Assembly: GCF_937863485.1 (NCBI RefSeq)
Contig: NZ_CALMFY010000014.1
Span: 62,001-126,000, forward strand
Length of the DNA stretch: 64,000 nucleotides
DNA from: an uncultured Nostoc sp.
Lineage (GTDB): Bacteria > Cyanobacteriota > Cyanobacteriia > Cyanobacteriales > Nostocaceae
Direction: 5' to 3'
The number at the start of each line of letters is the position of its first letter. Positions within the stretch are counted from its first letter, which is position 1. Positions 25,014-34,700 of the stretch are shown piece after piece. The notes beneath the pieces are model-generated. The model worked only from the letters and a program-made list of their open reading frames with translations. It was not told the DNA's origin and did no database searches. Made by a program: the position numbers and the translations under genes.

Positions 25014-27173
25014 ATGCTGAACATTCCTCAACTACTGGCAACTGAAATAAACCTCAAACCCCATCAGGTGCAAAACGCGCTGGAACTTTTGGCGGAGGGT
25101 GCAACAATTCCCTTTATTGCACGTTACCGCAAAGAGCGCACTGATGAGATGAATGAAGTGCAACTACGTGAATTGGCTGATCGATATACTTATTTAACAG
25201 AACTGGAAGAACGAAAATCGGTGATTTTAACTGCGATCGCCCAACAAGGTAAACTTACAGATGAACTCAAAGCCAAAATCTCATCCTGCTTACAAAAAAC
25301 TGAACTTGAGGATTTATACTTACCCTATCGACCAAAGCGACGCACCCGCGCCACCATCGCCAGAGAAAAAGGACTCGAACTACTGGCGGAATTCATCAAG
25401 TCGCTAAATGTGAAAAATGCTGCAACGGCTTCACTGGAAGAAGAAGCGGCTAAGTATATTTCTGAAAGCAAGGGAGTAAAAACAGCAGAAGAGGCGCTCA
25501 AAGGTGCTGCTGATATTTTAGCGGAAGAAGTGGCTGAAAAAGCGGAATTACGGGCATATATCCGCAATTATCTTTTAGCAGAAGGGGTATTCGTCTCCCG
25601 CATCAAAGATGATTATCCCGAAGGTACAACCAAATTTGAGATGTACCGTAACTATCAAATTAAGGTAAAAAATATTGCACCCCACAATATGCTGGCGTTG
25701 TGTCGGGGTGAAACGGAAAAAATATTAAGCTTTGAAATCGCTTTTGATGAAGATACGGTACTTTACTATCTTGAGTCGAAAGAAATTAAAACCAAAGTTC
25801 GGACAATTCGGGATTTTTATCAGTCAATGCTGAAAGATGCATTTAACCGTTTGATGAAAGTCTCTCTAATGGGAGAGGTAATTTCTGAGAAAAAAGTTTA
25901 TGCAGATATAGAATCAATCAAGACATTTGAAACTAATCTGCGGGAGTTGCTGCTGTCTGCACCAGCAGGAATGAAACCAACATTGGCAATAGATCCTGGA
26001 TTTAGAACTGGGTGTAAAGTTGCAGTCCTCGACCAAACAGGGAAATTTTTGGAATATCAAGCAGTTTTTCCCCACCAAGCTACTGAACAACGACTCAAAG
26101 CTGCACAAACTGTCAAAAATCTGATTGAAAAATACAAGATTGCGTTAATCGCCATCGGTAACGGTACAGCGTCCCGCGAGACAGAGGAGTTTGTGACGCA
26201 AGTATTACAAACTATAGAACGCAAACCAGTTAAGGTGATGGTGAATGAATCTGGCGCATCTATATATTCTGCAAGTACTGTGGCGCTGGAAGAGTTTCCC
26301 GATTTAGATATTACCGTGCGCGGTGCCATTAGTATCGGTCGCCGTTTACAAGATCCCTTAGCGGAACTTGTGAAAATCGATCCCAAATCCATTGGTGTGG
26401 GACAATATCAGCACGATGTCGATCAGAAGTTGTTGAAAAAGAAATTGGATGACACTATAGAAAGCTGCGTTAACTACGTCGGCGTAGACTTGAACACCGC
26501 CTCCAAAGAACTTCTGACTTCCGTCTCTGGGATTACGGCAACAGTTGCCAATAATATTGTCGCCCAGCGCAACCAGCATGGAGCCTTTAAAAATCGCCGA
26601 CAACTTTTGAAAGTTCCAAAACTGGGGCCAAAAGCCTTTGAACAAGCGGCGGGTTTTCTGCGGATTCGCGGCGGTGACAACCCATTAGATAATACAGCTG
26701 TGCATCCAGAAAGTTACTCTGTAGTAGAAGCGATCGCATCTGATCTAAATGTGCCATTAAATCAGGTCACACAAATTGCCGAAAAACTCAAAAAGACCAA
26801 CCTGAAGAAATACGTTACCGATAGCGTTGGCGAACCGACACTACGCGACATTCTTAGCGAACTAGAAAAACCCGGTAGAGATCCTCGTGCAGAGTTTAAG
26901 TATGCCACCTTCAAAGAAGGAATTAAGGAAATCAGGGACTTAAAGGTGGGAATGGAACTAGAGGGAATCATCACAAACGTCGCCAACTTCGGCGCGTTTG
27001 TCGATATTGGCGTACATCAAGATGGCTTGGTGCATATATCCCAACTTGCTGATCGATTTGTAGACGATCCCAACAAAGTTGTCAAAGTTGGACAAGTAGT
27101 CAAAGTGCAGGTGTTAGAAATCAACGAGAAACTCAAGCGGATTAGTTTGTCGATAAAAGCAGTTAAACAATAA
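25014..27173 (+). CDS. tex: Tex-family RNA-binding protein
   Basis: A 719-residue cytoplasmic protein of the Tex/YhgF family, which binds nucleic acid and affects transcription. Domains in order: N-terminal helical part with GATIPFIARYRKERT (about 29-43), YqgF/RuvC-like nuclease-fold domain opened by TLAIDPGFRTGCKVAV (about 324-339), helix-hairpin-helix part with VGVDLNTASKELLTSVSGI and LLKVPKLGPKAFEQAAGFLR, and a C-terminal S1 domain (about 642-715) with GIITNVANFGAFVDIGVHQD. Length is slightly below the usual 750-780. Ferredoxin follows 13 nt later and is probably co-transcribed. Confidence 0.95.
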   Translation: MLNIPQLLATEINLKPHQVQNALELLAEGATIPFIARYRKERTDEMNEVQLRELADRYTYLTELEERKSVILTAIAQQGKLTDELKAKISSCLQKTELEDLYLPYRPKRRTRATIAREKGLELLAEFIKSLNVKNAATASLEEEAAKYISESKGVKTAEEALKGAADILAEEVAEKAELRAYIRNYLLAEGVFVSRIKDDYPEGTTKFEMYRNYQIKVKNIAPHNMLALCRGETEKILSFEIAFDEDTVLYYLESKEIKTKVRTIRDFYQSMLKDAFNRLMKVSLMGEVISEKKVYADIESIKTFETNLRELLLSAPAGMKPTLAIDPGFRTGCKVAVLDQTGKFLEYQAVFPHQATEQRLKAAQTVKNLIEKYKIALIAIGNGTASRETEEFVTQVLQTIERKPVKVMVNESGASIYSASTVALEEFPDLDITVRGAISIGRRLQDPLAELVKIDPKSIGVGQYQHDVDQKLLKKKLDDTIESCVNYVGVDLNTASKELLTSVSGITATVANNIVAQRNQHGAFKNRRQLLKVPKLGPKAFEQAAGFLRIRGGDNPLDNTAVHPESYSVVEAIASDLNVPLNQVTQIAEKLKKTNLKKYVTDSVGEPTLRDILSELEKPGRDPRAEFKYATFKEGIKEIRDLKVGMELEGIITNVANFGAFVDIGVHQDGLVHISQLADRFVDDPNKVVKVGQVVKVQVLEINEKLKRISLSIKAVKQ

Positions 27174-27186
27174 TTAGAAACAGCAG

Positions 27187-27552
27187 ATGGTAGTTTATCA
27201 AGTTCGATTCATCAATCCTACACTTGGGTTAGATCGCACCATTCAAGTACCAGATGATCAATATATTCTGGATATGGCAGAAGATGCTGGTATCCGCCTA
27301 CCATCTGGGTGTAAGCAAGGTGAATGTTCTGCCTGTGTTGCCAAACTGATTAGCGGTGAAGTTGATCAAAGTGAGCAAAAATTTCTGCGCCCAAGTGAAA
27401 TACAGGCTGGTTATGTTGTTACTTGTGTAACTTACCCCTTGTCTGATTGCACTTTAGAAACCCATAAAGAACAAGTCTTGTATAAATCAGCCCTTTACTA
27501 TAAGCCTGAGTCGGGAAAATTTGAAACCTCGATTTCCCCTAACCTCCCTTAA
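27187..27552 (+). CDS. Plant-type 2Fe-2S ferredoxin
   Basis: A 121-residue electron carrier. The iron ligands are C42, C47 and C50 in PSGCKQGECSAC and C80 in VVTCVTYPLSDC. The body differs from PetF (Glu rather than Ala before the second ligand), so it is probably a minor ferredoxin. It starts 13 nt after tex. The C-terminus is about 20 residues longer than the usual 99; the last residues (ISPNLP) are encoded by the left arm of a dispersed CCCCTAACCTCCC repeat, so the stop codon has probably been supplied by that repeat. Confidence 0.92.
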   Translation: MVVYQVRFINPTLGLDRTIQVPDDQYILDMAEDAGIRLPSGCKQGECSACVAKLISGEVDQSEQKFLRPSEIQAGYVVTCVTYPLSDCTLETHKEQVLYKSALYYKPESGKFETSISPNLP

Positions 27553-27602
27553 AAAAGGGGGAACTAGAATCTTTTGCCCCCTTTTTAAGGGGGTTGGGGG
27601 AT
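27535..27602. repeat. Inverted repeat of the CCTCCCTTAAAAAAGGGGG type
   Basis: CCCCTAACCTCCCTTAAAAA faces TTTTTAAGGGGGTTGGGGGA across about 20 nt. It overlaps the end of the ferredoxin gene. A related half lies at 57880-57920 (TTCCCTCC...AAGGGTTAGGG). Confidence 0.7.
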
Positions 27603-27814
27603 TCTCTTTTGTGTAAGTCCTAACAGAGTAGGGGCGCATAGCTATGCGTCCTTACAATGTATTGCATCTATATGAGAATCCCTATGGTTTTCAAAATGAT
27701 CGGTCTAACGGTAGAAGGAAATTCTATCTTGCAAGAGAGGTTAAAACGCAGCACATAGTTAAAGATGAGATCAGAAGTTACAAACAAAAAATCTTTAGTG
27801 ATTAGGTCAGAAAA

Positions 27815-28213
27815 ATGTTAACACCATTATTAACCGCACTAGCTACAGCTTTGAGCCTGTTGATTGTTGATTTAGTTGTTCCAGGCGTTAATATTGCTAA
27901 TTTCCCCGCAGCTTTGATTGCCGCTTTAATTATTGGTCTGATTAACGGTTCGGTTAAACCAGTTCTGTCTACTCTTTCCTTACCACTTAACTTTCTATCA
28001 TTTGGAGCATTTTCGCTCATCGTCAACGGTTTTTGTTTCTGGTTAGCAGCAGTGCTAGTTCCTGGGTTCGGAGTTCGTGGGATTATTGGTTTCCTTCTTG
28101 GACCAGTAATTCTAACTTTTGCTAACACCTTCATTAACAACTACTTTGTTGAAAAAAATCTTTTAGCCAGCAGTGGTGATGTAAAAAGCCAAGGTGAATT
28201 ACCTTCTAGATAA
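27815..28213 (+). CDS. Phage-holin-family (PF04020-like) small membrane protein
   Basis: A 132-residue hydrophobic protein with four helices, built like the mycobacterial holin IV/PF04020 family that is chromosomal and widespread in cyanobacteria: LTPLLTALATALSLLIVDLV, then LIIGLINGSVKPVLSTLSLP (the family's conserved NGxxKPxL core), then GFCFWLAAVLVPGF. Despite the name nothing phage-like surrounds it. Polar tail after about 108. Function unknown, perhaps envelope stress. Confidence 0.82.
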   Translation: MLTPLLTALATALSLLIVDLVVPGVNIANFPAALIAALIIGLINGSVKPVLSTLSLPLNFLSFGAFSLIVNGFCFWLAAVLVPGFGVRGIIGFLLGPVILTFANTFINNYFVEKNLLASSGDVKSQGELPSR

Positions 28214-28339
28214 ATATTAGAGGGAGTAGAAATACAAATTTCATCACGTCTCTACTCCAAAGAAAATATCCGAAGGTGGATTTCCTAATTCGGCATTTTC
28301 AAAAGAATGTAACTAAACAAATCACAAAGTTGTAACATC

Positions 28340-28531
28340 ATGAAATTAGTTCGTTTTATTCTAGGTTTGTTAGTGCCTCCTTTAGGTGTTTTTCTGACAG
28401 TTGGAGTTGGTCCAACCTTAATTATTAACATTGTGCTTACAGTTCTAGGTTGGCTACCCGGTAGTATTCATGCAATTTGGGTGATTGCCAAGCATGAAGA
28501 ACAAGTTAATGGAGAGGGACGTATTTACTAA
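28340..28531 (+). CDS. YqaE/Pmp3-family two-helix membrane protein
   Basis: A 63-residue proteolipid with two helices (about 4-25 and 28-50). LVPPLGVFLTVGVGPTLIIN and the LGWLPGSIHAIWVI second half are the Pmp3 signature. Yeast and plant homologues affect membrane potential and salt tolerance; bacterial role is unsettled. It lies 126 nt after the holin-like gene, possibly the same stress-related group. Confidence 0.9.
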   Translation: MKLVRFILGLLVPPLGVFLTVGVGPTLIINIVLTVLGWLPGSIHAIWVIAKHEEQVNGEGRIY

Positions 28532-28565
28532 TACGCAAGATTAATTTTAGGAAATCTTAAGTAGG

Positions 28566-28591
28566 GTGCGTTAGACTTTAGTCTAACGCAC
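28566..28591. terminator. Hairpin, 12-bp perfect stem
   Basis: GTGCGTTAGACT pairs with AGTCTAACGCAC around TT, followed by ATTTTACT. Likely ends the Pmp3 transcript. GTGCGTTAGCC also recurs at about 28724, so it is partly a dispersed repeat. Confidence 0.65.
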
Positions 28592-28790
28592 TATTTTACT
28601 ATGAGAATTATAATTTATAAGCTATTGCAATTTTAACCTGCATAATTAGGGTGGGTATCTTGCACACCCGATCAGAATTTAATTTAATTCAGGCAATTTA
28701 GATGTTTTTCAACTTATGAAGCGGTGCGTTAGCCTTTGGCATAACACACCCTACGAAAACTAAGTCTTTAATAATTATATAAATACGTTG

Positions 28791-28818
28791 GTAGGGCACG
28801 GCAATGCCGTGCCCCTAC
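28791..28818. repeat. Palindrome of the GTAGGGCACGGC type
   Basis: GTAGGGCACGGCA faces TGCCGTGCCCCTAC. Same style as 10711-10740. Lies downstream of the coiled-coil gene and might terminate it. Confidence 0.65.
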
Positions 28819-28860
28819 GAAAAATCTATATGTATCAGGGTTGTGAAAAAGCAGTCTAGT

Positions 28861-29661
28861 CTATTTATGAATAGTATCCCGTTCTTTATCAGCAGGTTGC
28901 TTCTCTTTGAACAAGTCAGCCGCCGTTAAGAGTAACTGCCTCAACGTTTGTTTGATTTGGCGCTCTTTTCTCGCTAAAGATGTACCAGCTTCACCTAATT
29001 GGTCTTCTAGCTGCGATCGCTTTTGTTCTACCTGTACAGCCATAGATTCTGCTTGAGGACGAGCTTTATCATACCAGTGTTTAGCCTCGTCGAGATAATC
29101 TTGAACTTCCAGAGAACGTCCGCCATAGCGTGCAGCTAAGTTAGCTCGGACAATCGCTAGCTGCGCTTGCAGTTGCGCGTAACGCTTCTTTAACAATCCT
29201 ACTTCTTCACTATCTTTAATAGCATTGACAGCAGAATCAATTGCAGTTTTGGTAGTAGCAGGTTCTTGCTTACCCGTATCTTCAATCTCTGCCAAAATTA
29301 CATCAATCTCTTGCTGTAGTTCTTCTTCTTCACCATCCAGTTGAGCCTGTAACCGCTTGATATCTGTCTGAGTTTGAGCAATGCTTTCGTGTCTTTTGCT
29401 ATTAATCCCTTCCAGCGCTCCTTCAATCGAAGCTGTCACTTCATCTTTGAGTTCGCTACCTTTTTCTTGGAAGTTTTCAATTACAGCAGAAACTGCATCT
29501 CTAACAAGGCTACGAAGCTCAGTAGAACCTTGTTTAAACTCAGAACCTACTTGAGAAACTGCGGATTTGACAATTTCTCGAATCCGATCAGTTCTTAATT
29601 GTCCGGTTTCTTTAGCTTGTTGCAGGTCTGCTTGAATTTGTTGTTTGATATTGTTAGGCAT
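28861..29661 (-). CDS. Long coiled-coil / amphipathic helical protein
   Basis: A 266-residue, almost wholly helical, charged protein (many Glu, Lys, Gln, Ala) without signal peptide or membrane helix. The first 95 residues have an 11- or 7-residue amphipathic pattern like apolipoprotein/LEA-type helices; about 100-130 and 165-250 look like coiled coils. Relatives in cyanobacteria are sometimes labelled histidine kinase, but no kinase motif is present. ATG at 29661 with GAG close upstream is chosen over TTG at 29667. Convergent with the Pmp3 gene. Function unknown. Confidence 0.7.
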   Translation of the reverse strand: MPNNIKQQIQADLQQAKETGQLRTDRIREIVKSAVSQVGSEFKQGSTELRSLVRDAVSAVIENFQEKGSELKDEVTASIEGALEGINSKRHESIAQTQTDIKRLQAQLDGEEEELQQEIDVILAEIEDTGKQEPATTKTAIDSAVNAIKDSEEVGLLKKRYAQLQAQLAIVRANLAARYGGRSLEVQDYLDEAKHWYDKARPQAESMAVQVEQKRSQLEDQLGEAGTSLARKERQIKQTLRQLLLTAADLFKEKQPADKERDTIHK

Positions 29662-29852
29662 TTTCAACTCTTGGGATTTAACTAATTTGGATAAAATTTT
29701 CTAGGCATGTTCCCACACCCATATTATGGCGTAGGCTGATATAGCTAGGCACTTCCTTTAGATAGAAAATAACTGCCCTAAGGAGGTGATGTGTAGCATG
29801 TTGACCATTTGTGAGATGATGAATATTTATTGGTAGTAATTGGGAGTAAAAT

Positions 29853-30077
29853 ATGTGGCGAGTAAATATTACTTGTTCAGGTGATGCTTGGAAGCTTTAT
29901 GGTACTGAATTTAAAGCGATCGCCCAGAAGTATCAAGGTGAATTAATTGGTTCCAAAAAAATGCCAGATGGTACGCGCATCATGTCCTATAAAATTGAGG
30001 ATGTTAGTGATGCAGAAGCCTTTCAAGAAGATTGTGCAAATTTTGCTGGATTTACAACTGACTTTGAATCCCTATAG
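29853..30077 (+). CDS. Small conserved-looking hypothetical protein
   Basis: A 74-residue soluble protein starting MWRVNITCSGDAWKLYGTE. The codon pattern, a HIP1 site in the frame and the compact alpha/beta-like pattern suggest a real gene; I do not recognise a family. GGGAG lies 7-8 nt before the ATG. The cytochrome c6 gene follows after 55 nt and may share the transcript. Confidence 0.65.
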   Translation: MWRVNITCSGDAWKLYGTEFKAIAQKYQGELIGSKKMPDGTRIMSYKIEDVSDAEAFQEDCANFAGFTTDFESL

Positions 30078-30132
30078 TATTGGTTCTAACACTTATACCT
30101 GCAACCAGTATGTCAAAATCAGGAGAAGTTAA

Positions 30133-30468
30133 TTGAAAAAATTACTCACATTAGTATTAATAACGTTTTTGTTATTAATCAGTACTTTTACTTTGCCTGC
30201 TAGTGCAGCAGATACAGTTAACGGTGAACAAATATTTAGTGTTCATTGTGCTGGTTGTCATATCAACGGCGGTAACATAGTTAGGCGAGGTAAAAATCTC
30301 AAAAAGCAAGCGCTGAAAAAGTATGGTATGGATTCAATAGAGGCAGTTACATCTATAGTAACCAATGGTAAAAATAATATGTCAGCCTATAAAGAGCGTC
30401 TCACTGAACAGCAAATTCAAGACGTTGCTGCTTACGTTCTCGAACAAGCTGAAAAAAACTGGCGTTAA
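30133..30468 (+). CDS. petJ: Cytochrome c6 (cytochrome c553)
   Basis: Soluble thylakoid-lumen electron carrier from cytochrome b6f to photosystem I or cytochrome oxidase. Residues 1-25 are a signal peptide (KK, hydrophobic core, cut after ASA). The heme site is CAGCH (about 37-41) and the axial Met lies in NNMSAY; the C-terminus IQDVAAYVLEQAEKNW is typical. The start is TTG at 30133, supported by AGGAG at 30121-30125; no in-frame ATG precedes the signal peptide. TTG may lower expression. Mature size about 86 residues, as usual. Confidence 0.95.
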   Translation: MKKLLTLVLITFLLLISTFTLPASAADTVNGEQIFSVHCAGCHINGGNIVRRGKNLKKQALKKYGMDSIEAVTSIVTNGKNNMSAYKERLTEQQIQDVAAYVLEQAEKNWR

Positions 30469-30629
30469 AAAGTTAGGAGTTAGGAGTTAAGACTTTAGTA
30501 GTTATTAACTCTAGCAGTCCTAAATCATTCATAATAAAGTAGAAAAGTTAAAAAGGCTGTAAAAACCTGCTTGTCAATTCACTAATTATTAACTTTTCTC
30601 ACTTCCAACTTCTCACTCCTGACTTGAAA

Positions 30630-31649
30630 ATGAACTTACCCGCAGCTAGCCGTCTCCAATTCACTCCCGATTTGAACATCTGCCGCATATTAAATGGTAT
30701 GTGGCAAGTCTCCGGCGGACACGGACAGATAAATCCCCAAGCCGCTATTGAGACTATGTTCAAATATTTAGATGCAGGCTTTACCACTTGGGATTTAGCA
30801 GACCATTATGGCCCCGCTGAAGACTTTATTGGTGAGTTTCGCTGTGAACTAATTGATACTCGTGGGAAAGATGCTTTATCTCAGGTGCAAGCTTTTACAA
30901 AATGGGTGCCTCGTCCAGGCAAAATGACGAAAAAACTGGTTGAGGAAAATATTGATATTTCCCTGAGAAGGATAAATGTGGAATCGTTAGATTTAATGCA
31001 ATTCCACTGGTGGGAATATCAGGATAAAAATTACCTGGATGCCCTCAAATATATGGCAGAACTTCAGACTGAGGGTAAAATTAAGCATCTAGGTTTAACT
31101 AATTTTGACACAGAAAACTTGAAGATTATTACCGAAGCCGGGATCAAAATTGTTTCTAACCAAGTGCAATTTTCCCTTGTTGACCGCCGTCCTGAAGTTA
31201 ATATGGTGGAGTTTTGTCAACAGCATGACATAAAGCTTTTTACTTACGGTACACTGTGCGGCGGTTTATTATCAGAAAACTATTTGGGTAAATCGGAACC
31301 GCGAGGATTTGATTTGTCTACTGCTAGTTTGAAAAAATATAAAAACATGATCGATGCTTGGGGTGGTTGGCAATTATTTCAAGAGTTGCTGGCTATCCTG
31401 AAGGAAATTGCTAATAAGCATGGGGTAAGTATCTCCAACGTGGCAGTGCGTTACATTTTAGATCAGCCAACAGTGGGCGGTGTGATAGTTGGTGCCCGAC
31501 TTGGGGTATCTGAACATATAGAAGATAACGCCAAAGTATTTAGTTTTAGTTTAGATGCTGACGATCGCGATCGCATCAATGCAGTATCTCGCCAATCACG
31601 CGATTTGTACCAGCTAATCGGCGATTGCGGCGACGAATATCGGCGATAA
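30630..31649 (+). CDS. Aldo/keto reductase family protein
   Basis: A 339-residue (beta/alpha)8 NADPH-dependent oxidoreductase. Catalytic residues: D and Y in FTTWDLADHYGPAE (the family D-A-x-x-Y form) and Lys in KWVPRPGKMTK; H in MQFHWWEY. NADPH contact segment near the C-terminus is VGGVIVGARLGVSEHIEDN. Substrate is not predictable. ATG at 30630 is used; an in-frame TTG at 30624 is an alternative, and neither has a strong ribosome site. It lies 58 nt before the CHAT protein gene on the same strand. Confidence 0.88.
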   Translation: MNLPAASRLQFTPDLNICRILNGMWQVSGGHGQINPQAAIETMFKYLDAGFTTWDLADHYGPAEDFIGEFRCELIDTRGKDALSQVQAFTKWVPRPGKMTKKLVEENIDISLRRINVESLDLMQFHWWEYQDKNYLDALKYMAELQTEGKIKHLGLTNFDTENLKIITEAGIKIVSNQVQFSLVDRRPEVNMVEFCQQHDIKLFTYGTLCGGLLSENYLGKSEPRGFDLSTASLKKYKNMIDAWGGWQLFQELLAILKEIANKHGVSISNVAVRYILDQPTVGGVIVGARLGVSEHIEDNAKVFSFSLDADDRDRINAVSRQSRDLYQLIGDCGDEYRR

Positions 31650-31707
31650 TTTCGGGAAAAAGGTGATAATACGGTGAAGGTTACTGTGGAAACTACTGCT
31701 GTCAGCC

Positions 31708-34700
31708 ATGCCCCTAAACTTCACCTTCGCCCTCAGTCAACAGCAAACTTTTGAACTGCGCTGTAATTATGGCTCACGTCGCCTGGATAAAACGGAGTTG
31801 GCAGCACTAATTGATTTGTGCAAGCAAAATTATTATGCTCAACAAAGAGATAGCTTACCCTATCTCACCCAGTTGGGACGGCAACTTTATCAATGGCTGG
31901 ATGGTAAAGAAGGATGGCTGAGAAGGGCGCTGGATGAGGCGGATGAGCAAACGATTCTTCTAGATTTGATTAAAACCAGCGAAGCAAAGGGGTTGAACCC
32001 GGAAACAGAACGGGTAGCGTTGGGATTGGCACATTTGCCTTGGGAATTGCTAGATGATGGTGCAGGGTTTTTGATAGAACGCCAGAATTTTTCCGTTTTA
32101 CCAGTGCGTTCTGTGCAGCAGCGTCAAACCCCAGTGATTGACGTGCAAAATCGTCCATTGCGGTTGCTGTTCATGGCGACTTCTCCTGAAGATCCCAGAG
32201 TTCCACCACTAGGGTTTGAGCTGGAAGAAGCGAACATTTTGCAAGCAACTAAGGATCAGCCTTTGGCGTTGATTGTTGAGGAAAGCGGCTCGGTTGTAGA
32301 GTTAGCCAATTTGGTGAAATCCTACCCCGAAGATTATTTTGATGTCTTTCACCTCACCGGACATGGGATAATTTATACCCAAAAAGGCCACGGCTATTTA
32401 CTGCCAAAAGGTGCAACGCTTGCAGACAATACCCCCTGCTTCATCACTGAAGATGAGGTGGGGAATATGCAACTTACTACCGTCAATGATTTAGCTAAAG
32501 CCTTTCGCGGACGTTGGCCGCGTGTAACTTTTCTCTCTGGTTGTCATACGGGACAGGTTTCTAACAAGGGGACAGTACCCTCAATGGCGCAGGCATTGGT
32601 GAAAGCGGGGGCAGGTATAGTTTTAGGCTGGGCGCGTCCGGTGTATGACCGCACGGGTATTGTAGCGGCACAGGCACTTTATCAAGCTTTGGCGACGGGG
32701 GCAACAGTTGAAGAAGCAGTCAAAGCAGCGCAGCAGGAGATGATTGACCAAGAATGCACCGACTGGCATCTGTTGCGGATGTATCGGGATACGCGCCCCA
32801 TTAACCAACTGGTGACAGCGCTGAGAACAAGAAATCGTGAAAGGCTGACGTTTACAGCGCCAGAGCAAGAATTTCTCGATGAGAATAATCAAGTTAAAGT
32901 TGCCAGTCGATTTGAGTTTGTCGGACGCAGGCGGCATTTGCAACGGTGTCTCAAGGCATTACGGGAAACTAGCGATCAAATTGGTGTGTTTATTGCGGGG
33001 ATGGGGGGACTGGGTAAAAGTAGCTTGGCGGCGCGGTTATGTACACGGGTGGAAGTGCAGCGTTCTAACTTTGCGCGAGTCGTGTTGATTGGGCCTCTGG
33101 ATGAAATAGGTTTGCTGAATAAGCTTTCTAATAAGTTTGAGCGGTTTGCAGATGTGCCTGCACTTTTGAACGAACCAAAGGTGTCTCTTAAAGGACGGTT
33201 GCAAAACTTTTTTGAAGCAATTGAAAACGAACACAACCAACCCTTACTGTTGGTGCTGGATGACTTTGAGCAAAACATCCCCATAGCTAACATTGAAGAT
33301 GGCTCACTGCGGATGACGGCAGATGCTTACGAAATTTTAGAGGCGATTTGTGCGGCATTGGCGGAAAACGGGGCAGAAAGTCGGCTGATTGTCACCTGTC
33401 GCTATTTGAAAGAAGATACTTTGCCACCTCATCGTCTGCATTTGGAATCTTTGGCAGGGATGAGCAGCAGTGATATTGATAAAATCTGCTTTCCTTTAGA
33501 TAAAGAAGTTAGGCAACAGTTAAGAACTCGGCGGATTATTAAGATTGCCAATGGTAATCCCCGCTTGTTGAAGTGGTTGTTAGAGGTAATTCAGCAACCA
33601 GGATTGGCGGCGGATGAATTACTGAATCGGCTGGAGGCGACTGAGCAAAAATTCTGTGAAAATATCTTGGCACAAACTCTGCTGAATGCTTTGGAACCGG
33701 AAGAACAAAAGTTTCTTGCACAGTTGAGTGTGTTTAATTTGCCCGTTACTGTTGAAATCATCAATGCCATTTCCCCCTCTGCCTCTTTTCTGCAAAAGCT
33801 AACCAACCTTAGTCTAGTTGAGTCTGCCACCACTCACCCCAACCAGCCAGCTAATTATCGGGTGACGACAATTTTAGAATCGTTGCTAGAAACAGTGTTG
33901 ATTCAGGAAGAATGGCAAGCAACGCGACAGCAAGCAGTGAGGAAAATTTATCAAGTTTGGTGGGAAGAGTCTAAGCAAAAAACGGAACCACAAGCACTGG
34001 AAATTCTACGTTTGGGGCTGCTGGCAAAAGAGCAGGAGATTGCTGTCAGTATTGGAGATGGGATTGCAACCTATTGGGTAAATAATTCCCGCTTTGTAGA
34101 AGCTTTTGATTTATGTGAGCAAGTTCTGACAGTTTATCAAGACTACCGCATCTTGGGAACCATTGGCCGTGCTGAAGAGGTTTTGGGTTTTGTGCAAGAG
34201 GCTGTTGTCCATTTTCAGCAAGCCTTAGATATTTGCCCTGAAGATGACTTAACAAGAAAAGCCACTATCATCAACAACATGGCACTGATCATCGCCCAAC
34301 AAGGAGATATCGCTAGAGCGATCATACTCTTAGCGCAATCTTTGCAAATACAAGAGCAAATTGGTGATGTTAAAGGCAAAGCTGCTATCTTGAACAACAT
34401 GGCAGGGGCAATTGCCCAACGAGGAGGCATATCTAAAGCGATCGCACTTTACGAGCAATCTATGGAAATATGTGAGCAGATTGGCGATCTCAAAGGCAAA
34501 GCCGCTATCCTCAATAACATGGCACAGGTAATAGCCCAACAAGGAGACATACCTAAAGCGATCAGACTCTGGGAACAATCTTTGGAAATCAAAGAAGCGA
34601 TTGGCGATGTCAAAGGTATAGCCACTACTCTCAACAACATGGCAGGGGTAATCGCTCAACAAGGGGATATCGCTAGAGCGATCGCACTCTGGAAGCAAGA

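Larger units (their letters stand above)
28532..28860. other. Intergenic region with two palindromes
   Basis: Holds hairpins at 28566-28591 and 28791-28818 and otherwise AT-rich sequence between convergent genes. No gene seen. Confidence 0.5.

Noticed and set aside
27815-28213. Prophage remnant because of the holin-family name
   Set aside because: This holin-like family is chromosomal in cyanobacteria and no other phage gene is near.
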